NCBI GenBank assembly: GCA_947396885.1
Contig: OX377201.1
Coordinates: forward strand, 28,931,923 to 28,995,922
Origin: Heligmosomoides polygyrus polygyrus
Lineage: Eukaryota > Nematoda > Chromadorea > Rhabditida > Heligmosomidae
DNA: 64,000 nt
Direction: 5' to 3'
The notes under the pieces are model-generated. The model was given only the letters and a program-made list of their open reading frames with translations, had not been told where the DNA came from and did no database searches. The position numbers and the translations under genes were made by a program. This document shows positions 43,101 to 50,810 of this stretch, piece after piece. Position 1 is the first letter of the stretch; the number at the start of each line of letters is the position of its first letter.

Positions 43101-46100
43101 TTATTTACTACACAAAATGTGTGCCATAAATAATAAACAAAACAAATACAGTAGATTAAGTCAGACCACATACATGACACATGTTCAGTTTGAGTGTTTT
43201 TCAATCCATTGGTGAATGTGGGAACTCCAGTTTGAAATTGGATAAATTGAGATCGTTGTGAGTTCATTGCCTGGTACATTGTTAATGGAAAAAGAGGTTT
43301 GTCGAAGAGTAGTCCGCCTTGTTTCTTACAATGGAAGAAAAAAATAACCTGCAAAGGCTGTTGGAAATAGTAAAAAGAACATGAAGCGTAGATAAAATTC
43401 TTTTCGCGAGGAAATTAAAGTTTACGAGAAATTAATTAACCGTACCCCTTTCGGGCAAAATTCTGAACAGGTCATTATCACCTAAGCATCATTTTATATA
43501 GCCTTACGAAGTTAGGCGAGAGAATGCTTTTTTCATTAGCGGTCTATGTCGCTTGTTCAGCTGCAGGCTGATTGACCATCAAAGATTAATACAGTCAGAA
43601 GAGTGAGAAGATTTTCGCAAACATTCTGATGTGGATTTAAGTGGACCTGTGACAATAAATGGCGCGTATAGCGCAGTCAGAGGAGGCGCCGACTGTCGCG
43701 TGCACCCGATACCAGGTTCCTGGTTCGGATTTCCCGCCCAGGCCAACCAAGCCTTCCATCCATCCGGGGTCGGTGAATCGGTACCAGACGTGTCTGGGAA
43801 GGATAAAGCGCTGACGTGTTCATCGGCTGGCCACCGGAAGTCATTGTAGTGCCAAAGATGCATTCATCTCGCCTCCACGACATCCCGTAGAAATAGAATG
43901 CGCTGGCGCATCCGAAAAGGGATTGAGTAACACCGTCCTTTATCCTTATCCTTTATGACAATATATAAAAAAAAGTAAATAAGAATTAAAATTTCAGAAG
44001 AAAGTTCGAGGTGTGGTTATGCTCAACGCGGCGGGACTGCGGATACATCGTGGAATAGAGCCGCTCTGGAAGGTCGAACTCTTCGTCAAGTTGCTCGACC
44101 TTCGGGTGTTCAACATCGTTGTGCATCCCTTGCTCTACTTCGGTTAGTGTGACGTGTTCTCCGGAAAGGATTGCAAGATGCCTTCGCGTAACCCTATTGG
44201 AGGGAGCACAGGTTCCACCGAATGGATCTAAACTGTTCTGAGGAGGCTGAGGCTCTCGTGCAAACTTTGGTTTGAGGTACTTCATTCATGTCCAGCCCAG
44301 GTCATCCAAACCTTTTATTCTTTTGAAGTGTGTAAATTGGGCTAAAGTTGTATGAGAAAGCCAGAACGCTGGTCTGTTCATTGACCACCGCTATCTAGGC
44401 GAAGTAAGGAATCAGGGATAAATATCGGCACTAGTCAAGATCTTTGAGGGATTCGCCATACATTTTACTCCAAGGTGATATCATGGATGCTGCTTGAATC
44501 GTTATTTTTTCTATACCTGAGCACATCTGCGACCTGCGACGTTTAGCTGCCGAAAATTGTGTGCTTATTGTTCTATCTATCTAGAGAAATCCATTATCAG
44601 TTTACCGACCATCCGGGTCCGGGTTGACCTAAGCGGGGCTGAACCATAAGCCTCAAATTGGTTGGATGTGAGAGTCGGCGCCTTATCAGACTGATCTTCA
44701 CTGTGCCTATGCCCCAAATATTTATGCATTCGAATTGTCTCCACGGCATAACGTAGAAGTAGAATTCAGGAGCCCATTCGCCATCGGTCTTTGTTCCTAT
44801 AATTAGCTCTTGTATTTTAAGCAGAATTTTATTACTCAGTGAGGGGTTTGGAAGGCTCAAACAGGGAGGATGGATTACTACGTTTACCGTTTTCACGTCG
44901 AGTTGAACACTTTTCAAATCAAACTGGAGACTTTCTAAGTCAGTTTGGACACTCTTTTAAGCTAGACTAGGACCTTTTGAAATAAAGTGAATTCTTCTGA
45001 ATTGAAATCATCTTGTTCTATATTAAACTAGAGATGCTCTAAAAAGGTTAAAATAATTTTTTGTTCAAGAAAAATTTTTGTGCTTTTTTTGAGGTTTTAA
45101 TTCACCTACCCAATAGGTGAACTCATTGTTTGAAATTCTATAAAGCTCTCATTTTCTTGAGGAAAAATAAAGGATTATGGCTTGTTTTAAAGAGCAGGAG
45201 GGCATCAATTTTCGGTGCTAAGAGGAGAGATTGCGCCTTGCACTCCTCCACGACGTCGCGATTTTCGTTCGATAATTGCAGAATTTTAGTTTGTACGAAA
45301 CTTCACACCTGTTAACGGTATAACAGAAACACCTGTAGAGAACACACTTATCCTCACTTTGATTGTTTATGTAAACGGCATTTACGCTAAATCAGAGTTC
45401 CGAAGAATTTTTTAACTGCACGGCGCGATCCGATTTTTTAACGCTCTATATGCTTGCTTGTTTACTGTGCTCTTGCCCAATTTTATTTTACTTTATTTAT
45501 TATTCCTTTTATTTTTCCTTTACAAAAATTGTAATGTTATCACACTTATTGGAGCTGATAATCTAAAAATTTCAAACAAAGTTCAACCAAATTTTCCTTG
45601 AACAAAAACATTTTTCTAGCCACCTTATTAAGTCTGTGGTTTAACCTGCCTGAATGTCATTTCGTTGTGGAAGTGTTGGCTTTCATTTCAAAACTCCTAC
45701 AGTTAGCTTAGAAGGGTGCCCAATTTGTTTTGAAAAGTGTCCAAGTCGACGTGATAGTGACACGGTTGGTCGAGACGGTTGACTTCTGACTCGCTTTTCT
45801 TGATCAGTCCGCAAGCATTCGTCATCTTTGTCTTATAGACCTGTATTTCTGCCATCTTACGAATTTTTGCAAGGTTTCACAGTTTCACCTTAGATTTTAC
45901 TTCGTTTGGTTTAAATTAGAACTCTTTTCCTGCCACGCGGGTCTTTTCTTTGCTCTTCTGGCTCTCTCAGATGAGAATTTGCACAATGAGCGAGCATTTC
46001 AGCGATTTCTATTGGCCCCTTTGTTGAGGTTTAACCAAAAATAACTGCTGATTTAATCTCTTTCCAATGAGTTGGAAAGAAACTTTTTGCTTCCTGGTAA

Positions 46101-49100
46101 AGGAAGGCTTTGAAAGAACTCTTGTTTCCCCGAGGAACGCTTAATAGAGTGCTTTTTTGAATTCTTCTTTCCCTTGCGATGGAAAGAAGTTTCAGGTGCT
46201 TCCAGGGCTCTCCTGAGAGAACACGGTAGGAAGGCTTTTAAGTTTTCCAGGTCCCCTGAGGAACGCTTAATGGAAAACCTTTGAAAGCTTCTTTCCCTAG
46301 CGGTGGAAAGAAGTTTCAGGTGCTTCCAGGGCTCTCCTGAGAGAACACGGTAGGAAGGCTTTCTTAAAGTTTTCCTGGTTCTCCGAGGAACGCTTACTGG
46401 AGTAACATTAGTTTCTGTCTCTCACTGGGGAGAGCTAGCGCAGAAGCTTTTGCGTGGGTTTGAATCCACGGCTGACGCACCAATTTGGTGGTTCACCAAC
46501 GGATGCGTCTGTAGCGAATTGTAATAAGTATTTTATTACTTCACAACTATCAGAGCACAACACAAACAATAATTCATAGCGGTTTATATAGGGAATTTCT
46601 AGGGGAGGAGCATAGAAGCACGACATATATTGCTCAGCGAAGTTGATAACCGTTCGACTTAAAAGGGTGTACCGCGGCTAGAGTGTAGTACTTGTGCATT
46701 ATCTTATTTACCCACTTGCGACTCATTCTTATGAGAGCTTATTTGATTGATTCTTATCTAATATTGACCGACGAAGGCCCTCATACGATATGCATATCGA
46801 AGTACATATATGGACTTATTTAGTTGTGTATTCACAACAACATAGATAAGAAAGTTCATCTGAAAATGGCAGTGAAGAGTTACCGTTTGCTAATCGAGTC
46901 GTTTCAGTCTACAATCAACTTCTTGGCCTTCGGGCACCGTCTGGAGCTGCTGCTGCTATGGCGCTTCGTTCGATGCAGACGTTCGCCTTCGATCGTCTCC
47001 TACCGTGCGTGGATGTCGTCAATCGGAACAGTCAGGTCACCTCATAATATTCCGTGGCCTACTACTCTCAAATTCTAGTGTGCTGTTATCGCAGGCTGAA
47101 ATGTAGTCTTTGGAAAGTATACGACAGTGGTTTCAGATCCGACTTCTACACGCCTACTCTGGCGATGATTTTCTCATACAAACTGATGTGAGCAAGGAGT
47201 TCGCATCAAAGTTGGAAAACAGAATTGAACTGGTACGTAGTGAACATCGCTTATCTATTTTGCTTAGAAGATGACCAACCCTCGATTAGATTACGAGGGC
47301 TGCTGCAGCCTTTAAGTGGCCAAAATATGTCCTATTCACTACAGAAATGGGAGATTTTCGCTAGATTTGAACCCAATAATGCGGTAATAATACGGGGCTA
47401 CGCTCTGCGCGAGTGTGTTGCCACCGTCGAATCTATTTTTTGCCTTTTTGCCTTTTTCTGGAAGAAGTTATCAAGGCCAATTTTTGAGAAAATTGTGATT
47501 TTTAAAAGTAAAGAATCACAATGGTTTTGAAGCAAAAAAACTGTTATAGTGCAATTGTAGCTCAATTACCCAGAAGAATGAGATAGTTCAAATATCGGCC
47601 ACCTTATTGACTAGTTTTCTGGTTTTATCCTACCTAATGTGAAGATGGGCGCGTTTAGCGCAGTCGGAGGATGTACCGACTGTCGCGTGGACCCGATACC
47701 AAGTTCCTGGTTCGCATTTCTCGCCCAGGCCAACCAAGCCTTCCATCCCTCATGGGTCGGTGAACTGGTACGAGACTTGTCTGGGAAGGAATGAAGCGCT
47801 GACCTGCCCATCGGCTGGCCACTGCAAGTCACTGTATGGCCAAATACGCATCCAAATCACCTCGACATCCCGTAGAAGTAGAATGCGTGGAGCATCCCGA
47901 AAGGGATCGAGTAACGCCATCCTTTATCTTATTAATGTGAGGTTATCGCAGTCGCATAGGCCAAGTCGTCGAAGATTAGGTGGGCCGGCAACGAAATGCG
48001 TTTCGCAGACAACCGCTGGACGAAAGCCGTCACACATTTTATTCCGAGGGTTGTCAAGGGAACAACAGGACGCCAGCCAACGCATTGAGCGGATTTCTTC
48101 GTGAAAGCAGTGGACGAACGTATGACGTCTTCAGAGCGATGTTGTCTTGTTGAGCTGGTAGCCAAGGTTGTTATCACATTAATTTAACTCGGTTAATGTT
48201 TCATCGACCTCGCCCTCGTCAGAAAATGATATGACGTCTCTTCATGTCCCTTGAGCGAGGAGATTCCATTGGAGGCATACCTGCACGACTCCTGCACGTA
48301 AGAGGGACGAAACGAGACGCTGCAGGCGTTTGCACGAATAGGTCGGTCGATGACCTATAGGATGACAACTGAATATGAGACGCAGTTGGAGGTGGTGCTG
48401 ACCAGGAATGCGGGACTTCCTTTTTCGTGTTTCGCAAATTCCGGTTTTCGGCCGTTTTCCGGCTCCCCTTTCGGGCTCCGTGTTGCTTCGCATTTGAGGG
48501 TCGGAAGACGAAATGGGAAAAGTGACTCATGCAACTTATACCGGAGGGAAAAGGCACAAAGGATAAGCGACGACTCAATAGATTCATTATGCATCCGCAT
48601 TCTACTTCTACGGGATATCGGGGCGGAAATTTAAATGCCCTATACAAGGGTTTGCGGTGGCCGTAATAAGCCATAATAAATAAATTCATTATTCAATTCA
48701 AAATAATTTCCTAAGCCATAATAAATAAATTTTACTTGAATAAAAAGATGCTCTGAAAAATGTCCAATTTTATTTAGAAATGGTTTGTATCGAACAGGAT
48801 ATCCGTAGGCTCAATCGCATCCAGTGTATGTAATCCAGTGTATAGTCAGTACACATAGGACTTATCGAAAATGATATTTAGAGAGTTCCCAAATTTAGAG
48901 ACTTCTAGAACGAATGTGCTGCAGGCCGAAGTGCATTTTTTGGTAATATTCTGTTTAAAACAAAAAAGAACGAACATAGAGAAAGCAATGTCCTATGCAA
49001 AATGTATGTAGACGTCAAATTTGTGCAGTTTATAATTATCTACTGTGCAGTGCGCAGATCACAGTCACGTTTATGTCGTAGTGGAGTGAAGTGGTTATAT

Positions 49101-50584
49101 TTTCGAGCACAACTGTACGGCTTTCTTTAGTTGACTTTTTTGAGCATTCGGAAAAGTAATTTATATTAGGGGGGGGGGGGGCAAAAGTAATGAGACACCC
49201 CATGCCGTGTCCATATATCTCGTGGCTGGAGTCTGAATTCGTACTTGTCGTACTTGTATGTTTGTATGCTACTTAATGAAGCCCATCTGAGAAGTTACCA
49301 CTTCCGCCCTTTCCAGAAGCATGCCAAAACCCCAGCCTGTCTCATGCCGAAACCCCCGTCTGACGAGTCGACCTGTGTCGCGCAAATCTCGCCCAATTCC
49401 CAACCCCGAGCAGCCTGGGCTCAATATTCACGCAGGATGAGAAGTACGTCACCTACCTTAACCCTGCCAAGCAGCGAGTCTGGGTGAGGCCTGGTGAATT
49501 GTTACCGACCTTTGTTCGGCAAGATGTTCACGGCGAGAAGCATCTTTGGAGCTTTTGGGTCTGCGCCCATGGATCGGTTTACCGGATGCTGTTTCCCAAG
49601 AGCACCGCGATGAACTCCAAGGCCATGGTGAACGAAATAGAGGAGATGGGCGGCGACTCGCTCTTATTCATTCGCAGCGCTTCAAGAAGGTTCTCCTCTT
49701 CGACAACGCCGCACCCCATCGGGAACAAGTAAGCACGGATAAGCTTGGCCAGCTGGGCTACGTTCGCATGCCTCACCCACCGTATTCGCTGGACATCTCT
49801 ACATGCGACTACCACTACTACTTGAGTCTACAGGACTTCCTAGTCGGAAGGGACACAAGAACCCAAGCAGTTCTTAACAACCATATCGAGCAGTTGATCA
49901 ACACCAGGCCCAAGCAGTTCTGGAAGGATGGGATCAGGAAGTTGGCTGAGCGATGGCAGCAAGGTCCTTGCCCTTAATGGCAAATACATTCCTCAGCATC
50001 GATGAGTTGTAATTGAGTGATAAAGAGTTAAAGATTTTTTCATTTTGTCTCATTACTTTTGCCCCCTCCTTAATAGCATGGCATCCAGGATTTTTATAAT
50101 TACCAGAATCCTATCTGTAGTCGGTATGCTAATTAACATACCTTAATATTATAGAATGAAACTCTGTGTTGTTTAAAAAAACATGCAAAGTTCGTAGTTG
50201 CCAAGACTGATGAGAAGTAACCATTTCTTTGTGTCATAAATTAACTTTCTTCACGCTTGTTGCAGCGACCTTACACTGAGTAATACGTTCCCCATTTCAT
50301 AGTAAATTTTTCAACAATTTTTTTGTCGGCTAATGCCTTTAACTTTGAGGAACACGTAGATTCCCTTCAATGGCTTTCCTTCGATAGCGAAAAATTGTTG
50401 AGTGAACGAATACTTTCAGGAATGCTCTGCTGATGATAGCGAAGCGATCACCAGATCCACGATTGAAGCGTTTCCGAGCGGCTATCAAGCGGTATCGGTG
50501 AACTTCACCAAAGAAGGCCACTTTCTGCAGAAATTCCGTGCCAAGTATCTCGTCGATGTGATACTCTCACTAACTCGAATATGA
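31112..50584 (+). CDS. Gene B: alpha/beta hydrolase, nematode DUF1057-like
   Basis: Exons: 31112-31171, 32056-32178, 32293-32446, 32534-32688, 43998-44142, 46908-47035, 47137-47232, 50420-50584. All junctions are GT-AG, phases agree, and the product is 341 residues. After a basic, acid-free N-terminus (a possible mitochondrial signal) comes an oxyanion-type loop HGSPGSH (77-83). The nucleophile elbow GHSRGG follows with Ser149, then HAYSGDDF with the acid at 265/266 and GHFLQK with His321. This order is that of a complete alpha/beta-hydrolase triad, and the GVVMLNAAGLRIHRG and LYFVYNQLLGLR segments match nematode DUF1057 proteins as I know them. The substrate is unknown. Intron 4 is 11.3 kb and consists largely of nested transposons; the other introns are 87 bp to 3.2 kb. 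The ATG follows a spliced-leader-like acceptor, and an AATAAA lies 29 bp after the stop. I see no frameshift or lost catalytic residue. Confidence 0.88.
31525..31754 (+). repeat. Tandem duplication, two 115-bp units
   Basis: Units start at 31525 and 31640 with GAGTCCTAGGCTTC. They share CTCGAAATCCAGCCAGTT and ACCGACCCACCTAAATTGCG and differ at about a dozen positions. They lie in intron 1 of gene B, next to a possible minus-strand RTE tail (31370-31440). Confidence 0.75.
33463..34025. mobile_element. Second foldback MITE (CAGTTTTT ends)
   Basis: 33463-33690 and 33800-34025 are reverse complements with CAGTTTTT(T)ATAG at both ends. Shared blocks include ACAATGTTCTGTACTACAAG, CCATCAAATTGGGA and TCTGTGGTTGGACTTTTT. 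The inner sequence (GAAAGAGAATG with CTTGCTC) resembles the inner arm of the surrounding mariner foldback, suggesting related elements. It was inserted within the mariner foldback. Confidence 0.8.
34346..35083 (+). CDS. LINE ORF1 protein
   Basis: 245 codons from the first ATG. A Ser/Pro-rich basic start (about residues 1-25) leads into a predicted coiled coil near residues 45-85 (LVKELSLVRQERDKLREENL). A globular domain follows that looks like the RNA-binding C-terminal part of LINE ORF1 proteins: LRSVIISGIPE, then VYRLGRPSVDRNRLLKVVLP, ASRLRFF and a basic ERKRRREERTSR tail. ORF1 proteins of Jockey and CR1 elements bind element RNA as multimers. ORF2 follows in another frame, about 20 bp after this stop. 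Confidence 0.8.
   Translation: MNTPSRSNFKGTKRSYPSSSPRATAEQQPCLEDAMRDLNDSTQVPECVKMAFNSLVKELSLVRQERDKLREENLALRMRLGISPDSDLTSNPLSSISSDHVNVDHTTINKVDCRESERLRSVIISGIPEMSSSNVRERVLYDHRSVMNVLFHLNIECVPVAVYRLGRPSVDRNRLLKVVLPATYFQRMAVRRASRLRFFPEKGVFLRESLTDSERKRRREERTSRSNVVSQPSQLFVTSSTQQGN
35104..37905 (+). CDS. LINE ORF2: APE endonuclease and reverse transcriptase
   Basis: An open frame of about 933 codons. The endonuclease occupies roughly residues 14-230: FYANIRS, LLTETW (metal-binding Glu), VYRPPSA, GDFNAPDIDW and DSDHFSF (catalytic His). The RT spans about residues 430-720: NYRPISITSLFCRLFEKLL, HGFVKGKS, VIYVDFSKAFD (first catalytic Asp), [14 protein letters not shown], and AKQFADDLKIY with the catalytic pair. 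A C-terminal domain ends in RAGLAYLHLL and DSVASFKRL. No internal stop is seen. The first in-frame ATG is residue 56, already inside the endonuclease, so translation must begin at a non-ATG codon or by reinitiation or frameshifting from ORF1. ORF2 is out of frame with ORF1. Confidence 0.9.
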   Translation: MPFDSSCFPNSVLSCFYANIRSFPKNAVFLNSLASRYDLFLLTETWLKNHHVVASMIDEWINDYAVLRCDRSRRAGGGVAIFLRSSLSYSLVLSESVGNGYEMLAADILHPDLPFRIILVYRPPSATAAFTEQLAKAISDLTTIDTPVVVIGDFNAPDIDWAHWNTNKELSNGLSEMFSCHGFFQFVKDPTKGSNILDLLFCNDSQLVSNVSLLSSVGDSDHFSFSFKLLGCGVQSFLVLKRSFSKADYSAINIYLHKVLWVDSFESVSSVNEKYNMFLSILNDVIDKFVPWGYVFPSKPRLPTYLQNMLDHKERLLIYAKMSDDWTEYLCFAKKFNEGLRKYNRSVEKKIVLAKDKNRFFRFMKYKLNMKTHFSDLKLEGKTLLSDYAKANALASQFSKICVADNGVKPHFTPEIQVKMETFPFFDAEAVFNVLKKWPISYSLTPDGIPFSFIKNVAHTIAYPLSYLYNQSIMFSEVPTLWKHSYVTPILKSQPSSEPTNYRPISITSLFCRLFEKLLKPHVMEHLAKNCLIPSAQHGFVKGKSIESNMLESLNDWTIALDNKKVVDVIYVDFSKAFDRVTHEKLLYKVEKLGFHQKIYDWLKCFLTGRTFQVRVNSTFSDVFEVISGIPQGGVLSPILFNIFTADLGDSLKGTGITAKQFADDLKIYLEVSNTQDSSILQAGIDSLVKWSEDWQLPLSQHKTFYMRLGNSRTSSKYYVNGSEITKVKEIKDLGFRYEDSLDFSPHYKELYRTALARTYNIFKALSTKDSKVLIRAYKTYVRPIVECGTVVFAPHKKRDVALLERIQNNFTRKMLIRRGGFLHSKIPSAVVRNKYFGLPTLESRRKLFDVRMVRKLLDEQSAVNVSQFYTLRPSITRGGQWKLSFPRPKTSIRANFFTVRAGLAYLHLLKTAPTPDSVASFKRLAATSILSA
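38287..38691. mobile_element. MITE of the TTGGATCCG family in a SINE, 8-bp TSD
   Basis: A 405-bp insertion flanked by GTGGCCGG (38279-38286 and 38692-38699). The right end, reverse-complemented, begins TAGACATTGGATCCG and the left end TAGGTCTAGGGTGGACC. Inner arms share GTCATTTTTT. The interior is rich in ATCCGAAT/ATTCGGAT. It is related to the smaller element at 50669-50810. Confidence 0.65.
38880..39420. other. Intron 4 of gene B, unassigned stretch
   Basis: Nothing recognised between the split SINE and the next SINE copy. Confidence 0.4.
39423..39700 (+). repeat. tRNA-derived SINE (SINE-1)
   Basis: A full-length but diverged copy: GGTAGCGTAGTCGGAGG A-box, GGTTCGGATTTTCCGC B-box, GTAGAAGTGGAATGCGTGG and AAGGAACTGTTTAACG end. 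Confidence 0.8.
39825..40840 (+). repeat. SINE-1 copy split by an RTE insertion
   Basis: 39825-40018 is the promoter half and 40732-40840 the 3' half of a diverged SINE-1 (GCCAAATCGCC, then GAAATCGCCTCCAGGCCATC). The RTE fragment between them is flanked by AAATCGCCT on both sides. Confidence 0.7.
40019..40731 (-). mobile_element. RTE-A fragment inserted in a SINE, 9-bp TSD
   Basis: A 713-bp minus-strand C-terminal RTE-A fragment. Its 3' end (GACAGGTGATACA on the minus strand) abuts the left target copy AAATCGCCT (40010-40018); the matching copy is 40732-40740. It is truncated just upstream of the [15 protein letters not shown] segment and carries many substitutions and indels. Confidence 0.85.
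41150..41619. repeat. 470-bp direct duplication, copy 1
   Basis: Matches 42668-43137 at a constant offset of 1518 bp with no indel and one noticed substitution (CTCAAACGT here, CTCAAGCGT there). It contains a minus-strand SINE-1 (41170-41412) and the last 50 bp of a LINE tail (TTTATTTATTTATTTAC). The tail ends abruptly at 41619, whereas in copy 2 the LINE continues, so this looks like the derived copy. Confidence 0.9.
41620..42667. other. 1.05-kb spacer between the 470-bp repeats
   Basis: Several short frames occur on both strands (41830-42102 plus; 42109-42384 and 42436-42636 minus). None shows a recognisable domain. The stretch 42530-42667 is more GC-rich than its surroundings. Confidence 0.4.
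42668..43137. repeat. 470-bp direct duplication, copy 2 (likely source)
   Basis: Same sequence as 41150-41619. Here the LINE 3' tail at its right end continues without a break into LINE C-terminal sequence (43138-43450, minus), so this copy sits in its original context. Confidence 0.9.
43085..43450 (-). mobile_element. CR1-like LINE 3' end
   Basis: The minus-strand frame ends in KQGGLLFDKPLFPLTMYQAM and is followed by a short 3' UTR and an AAATAAATAAATAAACC tail (plus 43088-43110). It is related to the minus-strand fragment at 2990-3325. Confidence 0.6.
43661..43959 (+). repeat. tRNA-derived SINE (SINE-1), best-preserved copy
   Basis: 299 bp starting GGCGCGTATAGCGCAGTCAG. The A-box TAGCGCAGTCAG is at 43669-43680 and the B-box GGTTCGGATTTC near 43732, about 52 bp apart. 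The body has GCCCAGGCCAACCAAGCC, TCTGGGAAGGATAAAGCGCT and CCACGACATCCCGTAGAA, ending GTCCTTTATCCTTATCC. It lies 38 bp before exon 5 of gene B. Confidence 0.85.
44150..44880. other. Intron 5 of gene B, 5' part
   Basis: Contains one heavily decayed SINE-1-like stretch (about 44625-44790: CATTCGAATTGTCTCCACGG, then GTAGAAGTAGAATTC). Otherwise nothing is recognised. Confidence 0.4.
44880..45010 (+). repeat. Degenerate 22-bp periodic repeat
   Basis: Successive units GAACACTTTTCAAATCAAACT, GAGACTTTCTAAGTCAGTTT, GACACTCTTTTAAGC and GACCTTTTGAAAT, each about 22 bp. This is the clearest array of this dispersed family. Confidence 0.65.
45015..46090. other. Intron 5 of gene B, AT-rich
   Basis: T-rich sequence with no recognisable element. 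A single GTTTTGAAAAGTGTCCAAGT block near 45738 resembles the 22-bp repeat on the opposite strand. Confidence 0.4.
46098..46400 (+). repeat. Minisatellite, about 127-bp unit with an internal hairpin
   Basis: GAGGAACGCTTA recurs at 46132, 46258 and 46385. Each full unit contains a CTTCTTTCC / GGAAAGAAG hairpin and the block GTTTCAGGTGCTTCCAGGGC. The two complete units differ at few positions. It lies in intron 5 of gene B. Confidence 0.8.
46431..46500 (+). repeat. tRNA-like sequence with A and B boxes
   Basis: GCTAGCGCAGAAGC resembles an A-box. GGTTTGAATCC is a near-perfect B-box flanked by CGTGG/CCACG arms, and ACGCACCA follows. The spacing is short and the loop has 8 nt, so this is more likely a tRNA-derived repeat than a functional tRNA gene. 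Confidence 0.4.
47647..47940 (+). repeat. tRNA-derived SINE (SINE-1)
   Basis: Full-length copy (GGGCGCGTTTAGCGCAGTCG start, TTCCTGGTTCGCATTTCTCG at the B-box, AACGCCATCCTTTATC end) in intron 7 of gene B. Confidence 0.85.
47941..48360 (+). mobile_element. RTE-A 3' fragment interrupted by a 99-bp insertion
   Basis: 47948-48130 and 48239-48360 together match the RTE-A C-terminal end (AAGTCGTCGAAGATTAGGTGGGCCGGC, then GAGCGAGGAGATTCCATTGG in sequence order). The gap holds a hammerhead-like insertion. It is heavily mutated. Confidence 0.75.
48131..48229 (-). mobile_element. 99-bp hammerhead-like insertion with 10-bp TSD
   Basis: A precise insertion between two copies of TATGACGTCT (48121-48130, 48230-48239). 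The undamaged RTE sequence shows that nothing else is missing. On the minus strand it contains CTGACGA, a short imperfect stem II, GAAA, a six-pair stem III (CATTAA/TTAATG), and then CAACCTTGGCTACCAG and CTCAACAAGACAACATCG. The base at the expected cleavage position reads G, not the H of a standard UH, so cleavage may be lost. The last two blocks also occur at 30335-30556. It looks like a tiny Penelope-terminal or retrozyme-like element. Confidence 0.6.
48580..48660 (-). repeat. SINE-1 3' fragment
   Basis: CATCCGCATTCTACTTCTAC, GGGATATCG and TTTGCGGTGGCCG in minus-strand SINE-1 order. Confidence 0.55.
48665..49160. other. Intron 7 of gene B, unassigned
   Basis: AT-rich, with a duplicated GCCATAATAAATAAATT motif at 48670-48730. 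No gene-like feature. Confidence 0.4.
49166..50073 (+). mobile_element. Internally deleted mariner (DD34D), TA TSD
   Basis: Ends are inverted repeats (GGCAAAAGTAATGAGACA on the left, its complement on the right) flanked by TA (49164-49165, 50074-50075). The left end carries a run of about 13 G. The transposase C-terminal half is readable in two frames: MRPGELLPTFVRQDVHGEKHLWSFW-type sequence, then FKKVLLFDNAAPH, PPYSLDISTCDYHYY and QFWKDGIRKL. The second and third aspartates are 34 residues apart. The N-terminal DNA-binding half and the first-Asp region are lost or degraded, so it is non-functional. It lies in intron 7 of gene B. Confidence 0.85.
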
Positions 50585-50612
50585 TCTCTTCGTCGCCCGG
50601 GTTATTTGCTGT

Positions 50613-50618
50613 AATAAA
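50613..50618 (+). terminator. Polyadenylation signal of gene B
   Basis: AATAAA 29 bp after the stop codon at 50582-50584, in the usual position for a short nematode 3' UTR. Confidence 0.65.
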
Positions 50619-50668
50619 GTGTCTATGAGAAGGTGAAGAACCTACGGCACGAAGGGCGCTAGCGCAGT

Positions 50669-50810
50669 GTACATTGGATCCGTAGGAATCATTTCCGGAT
50701 ATCCGATTCGGTTGTCACGACCCGAATTATCCAAAAATCCGTGGTCCGCGAAATTGCCGTTATCCGAATCATCCAATTATACGATGGTTTTCGATCGGAT
50801 CCAAAGTGTA
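50669..50810. mobile_element. 142-bp MITE (TTGGATCCG family) in a SINE, 9-bp TSD
   Basis: Terminal inverted repeats GTACATTGGATCCG and TACACTTTGGATCCG (right end, reversed). The element is flanked by TAGCGCAGT at 50660-50668 and 50811-50819, which is the A-box of the SINE it entered. The interior is rich in ATCCGAAT-type motifs. An 8-9 bp duplication suggests a hAT- or Mutator-type parent. Confidence 0.8.

Noticed and set aside
41150..43137. LTR retrotransposon with 470-bp LTRs
   Set aside because: The repeats do not begin TG or end CA, contain a whole SINE and the tail of a LINE, and the 1.05-kb interior has no gag, protease or integrase motifs.
46431..46500. Functional tRNA gene
   Set aside because: Only the A- and B-box-like motifs and a T-arm-like stem are present. 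The loop size and arm spacing do not give a proper cloverleaf.
6131..50584. Operon of genes A and B
   Set aside because: They are on the same strand, but the ends are 5.8 kb apart with a SINE, LINE fragments and other repeats between. Nematode operon genes usually lie within a few hundred bases.
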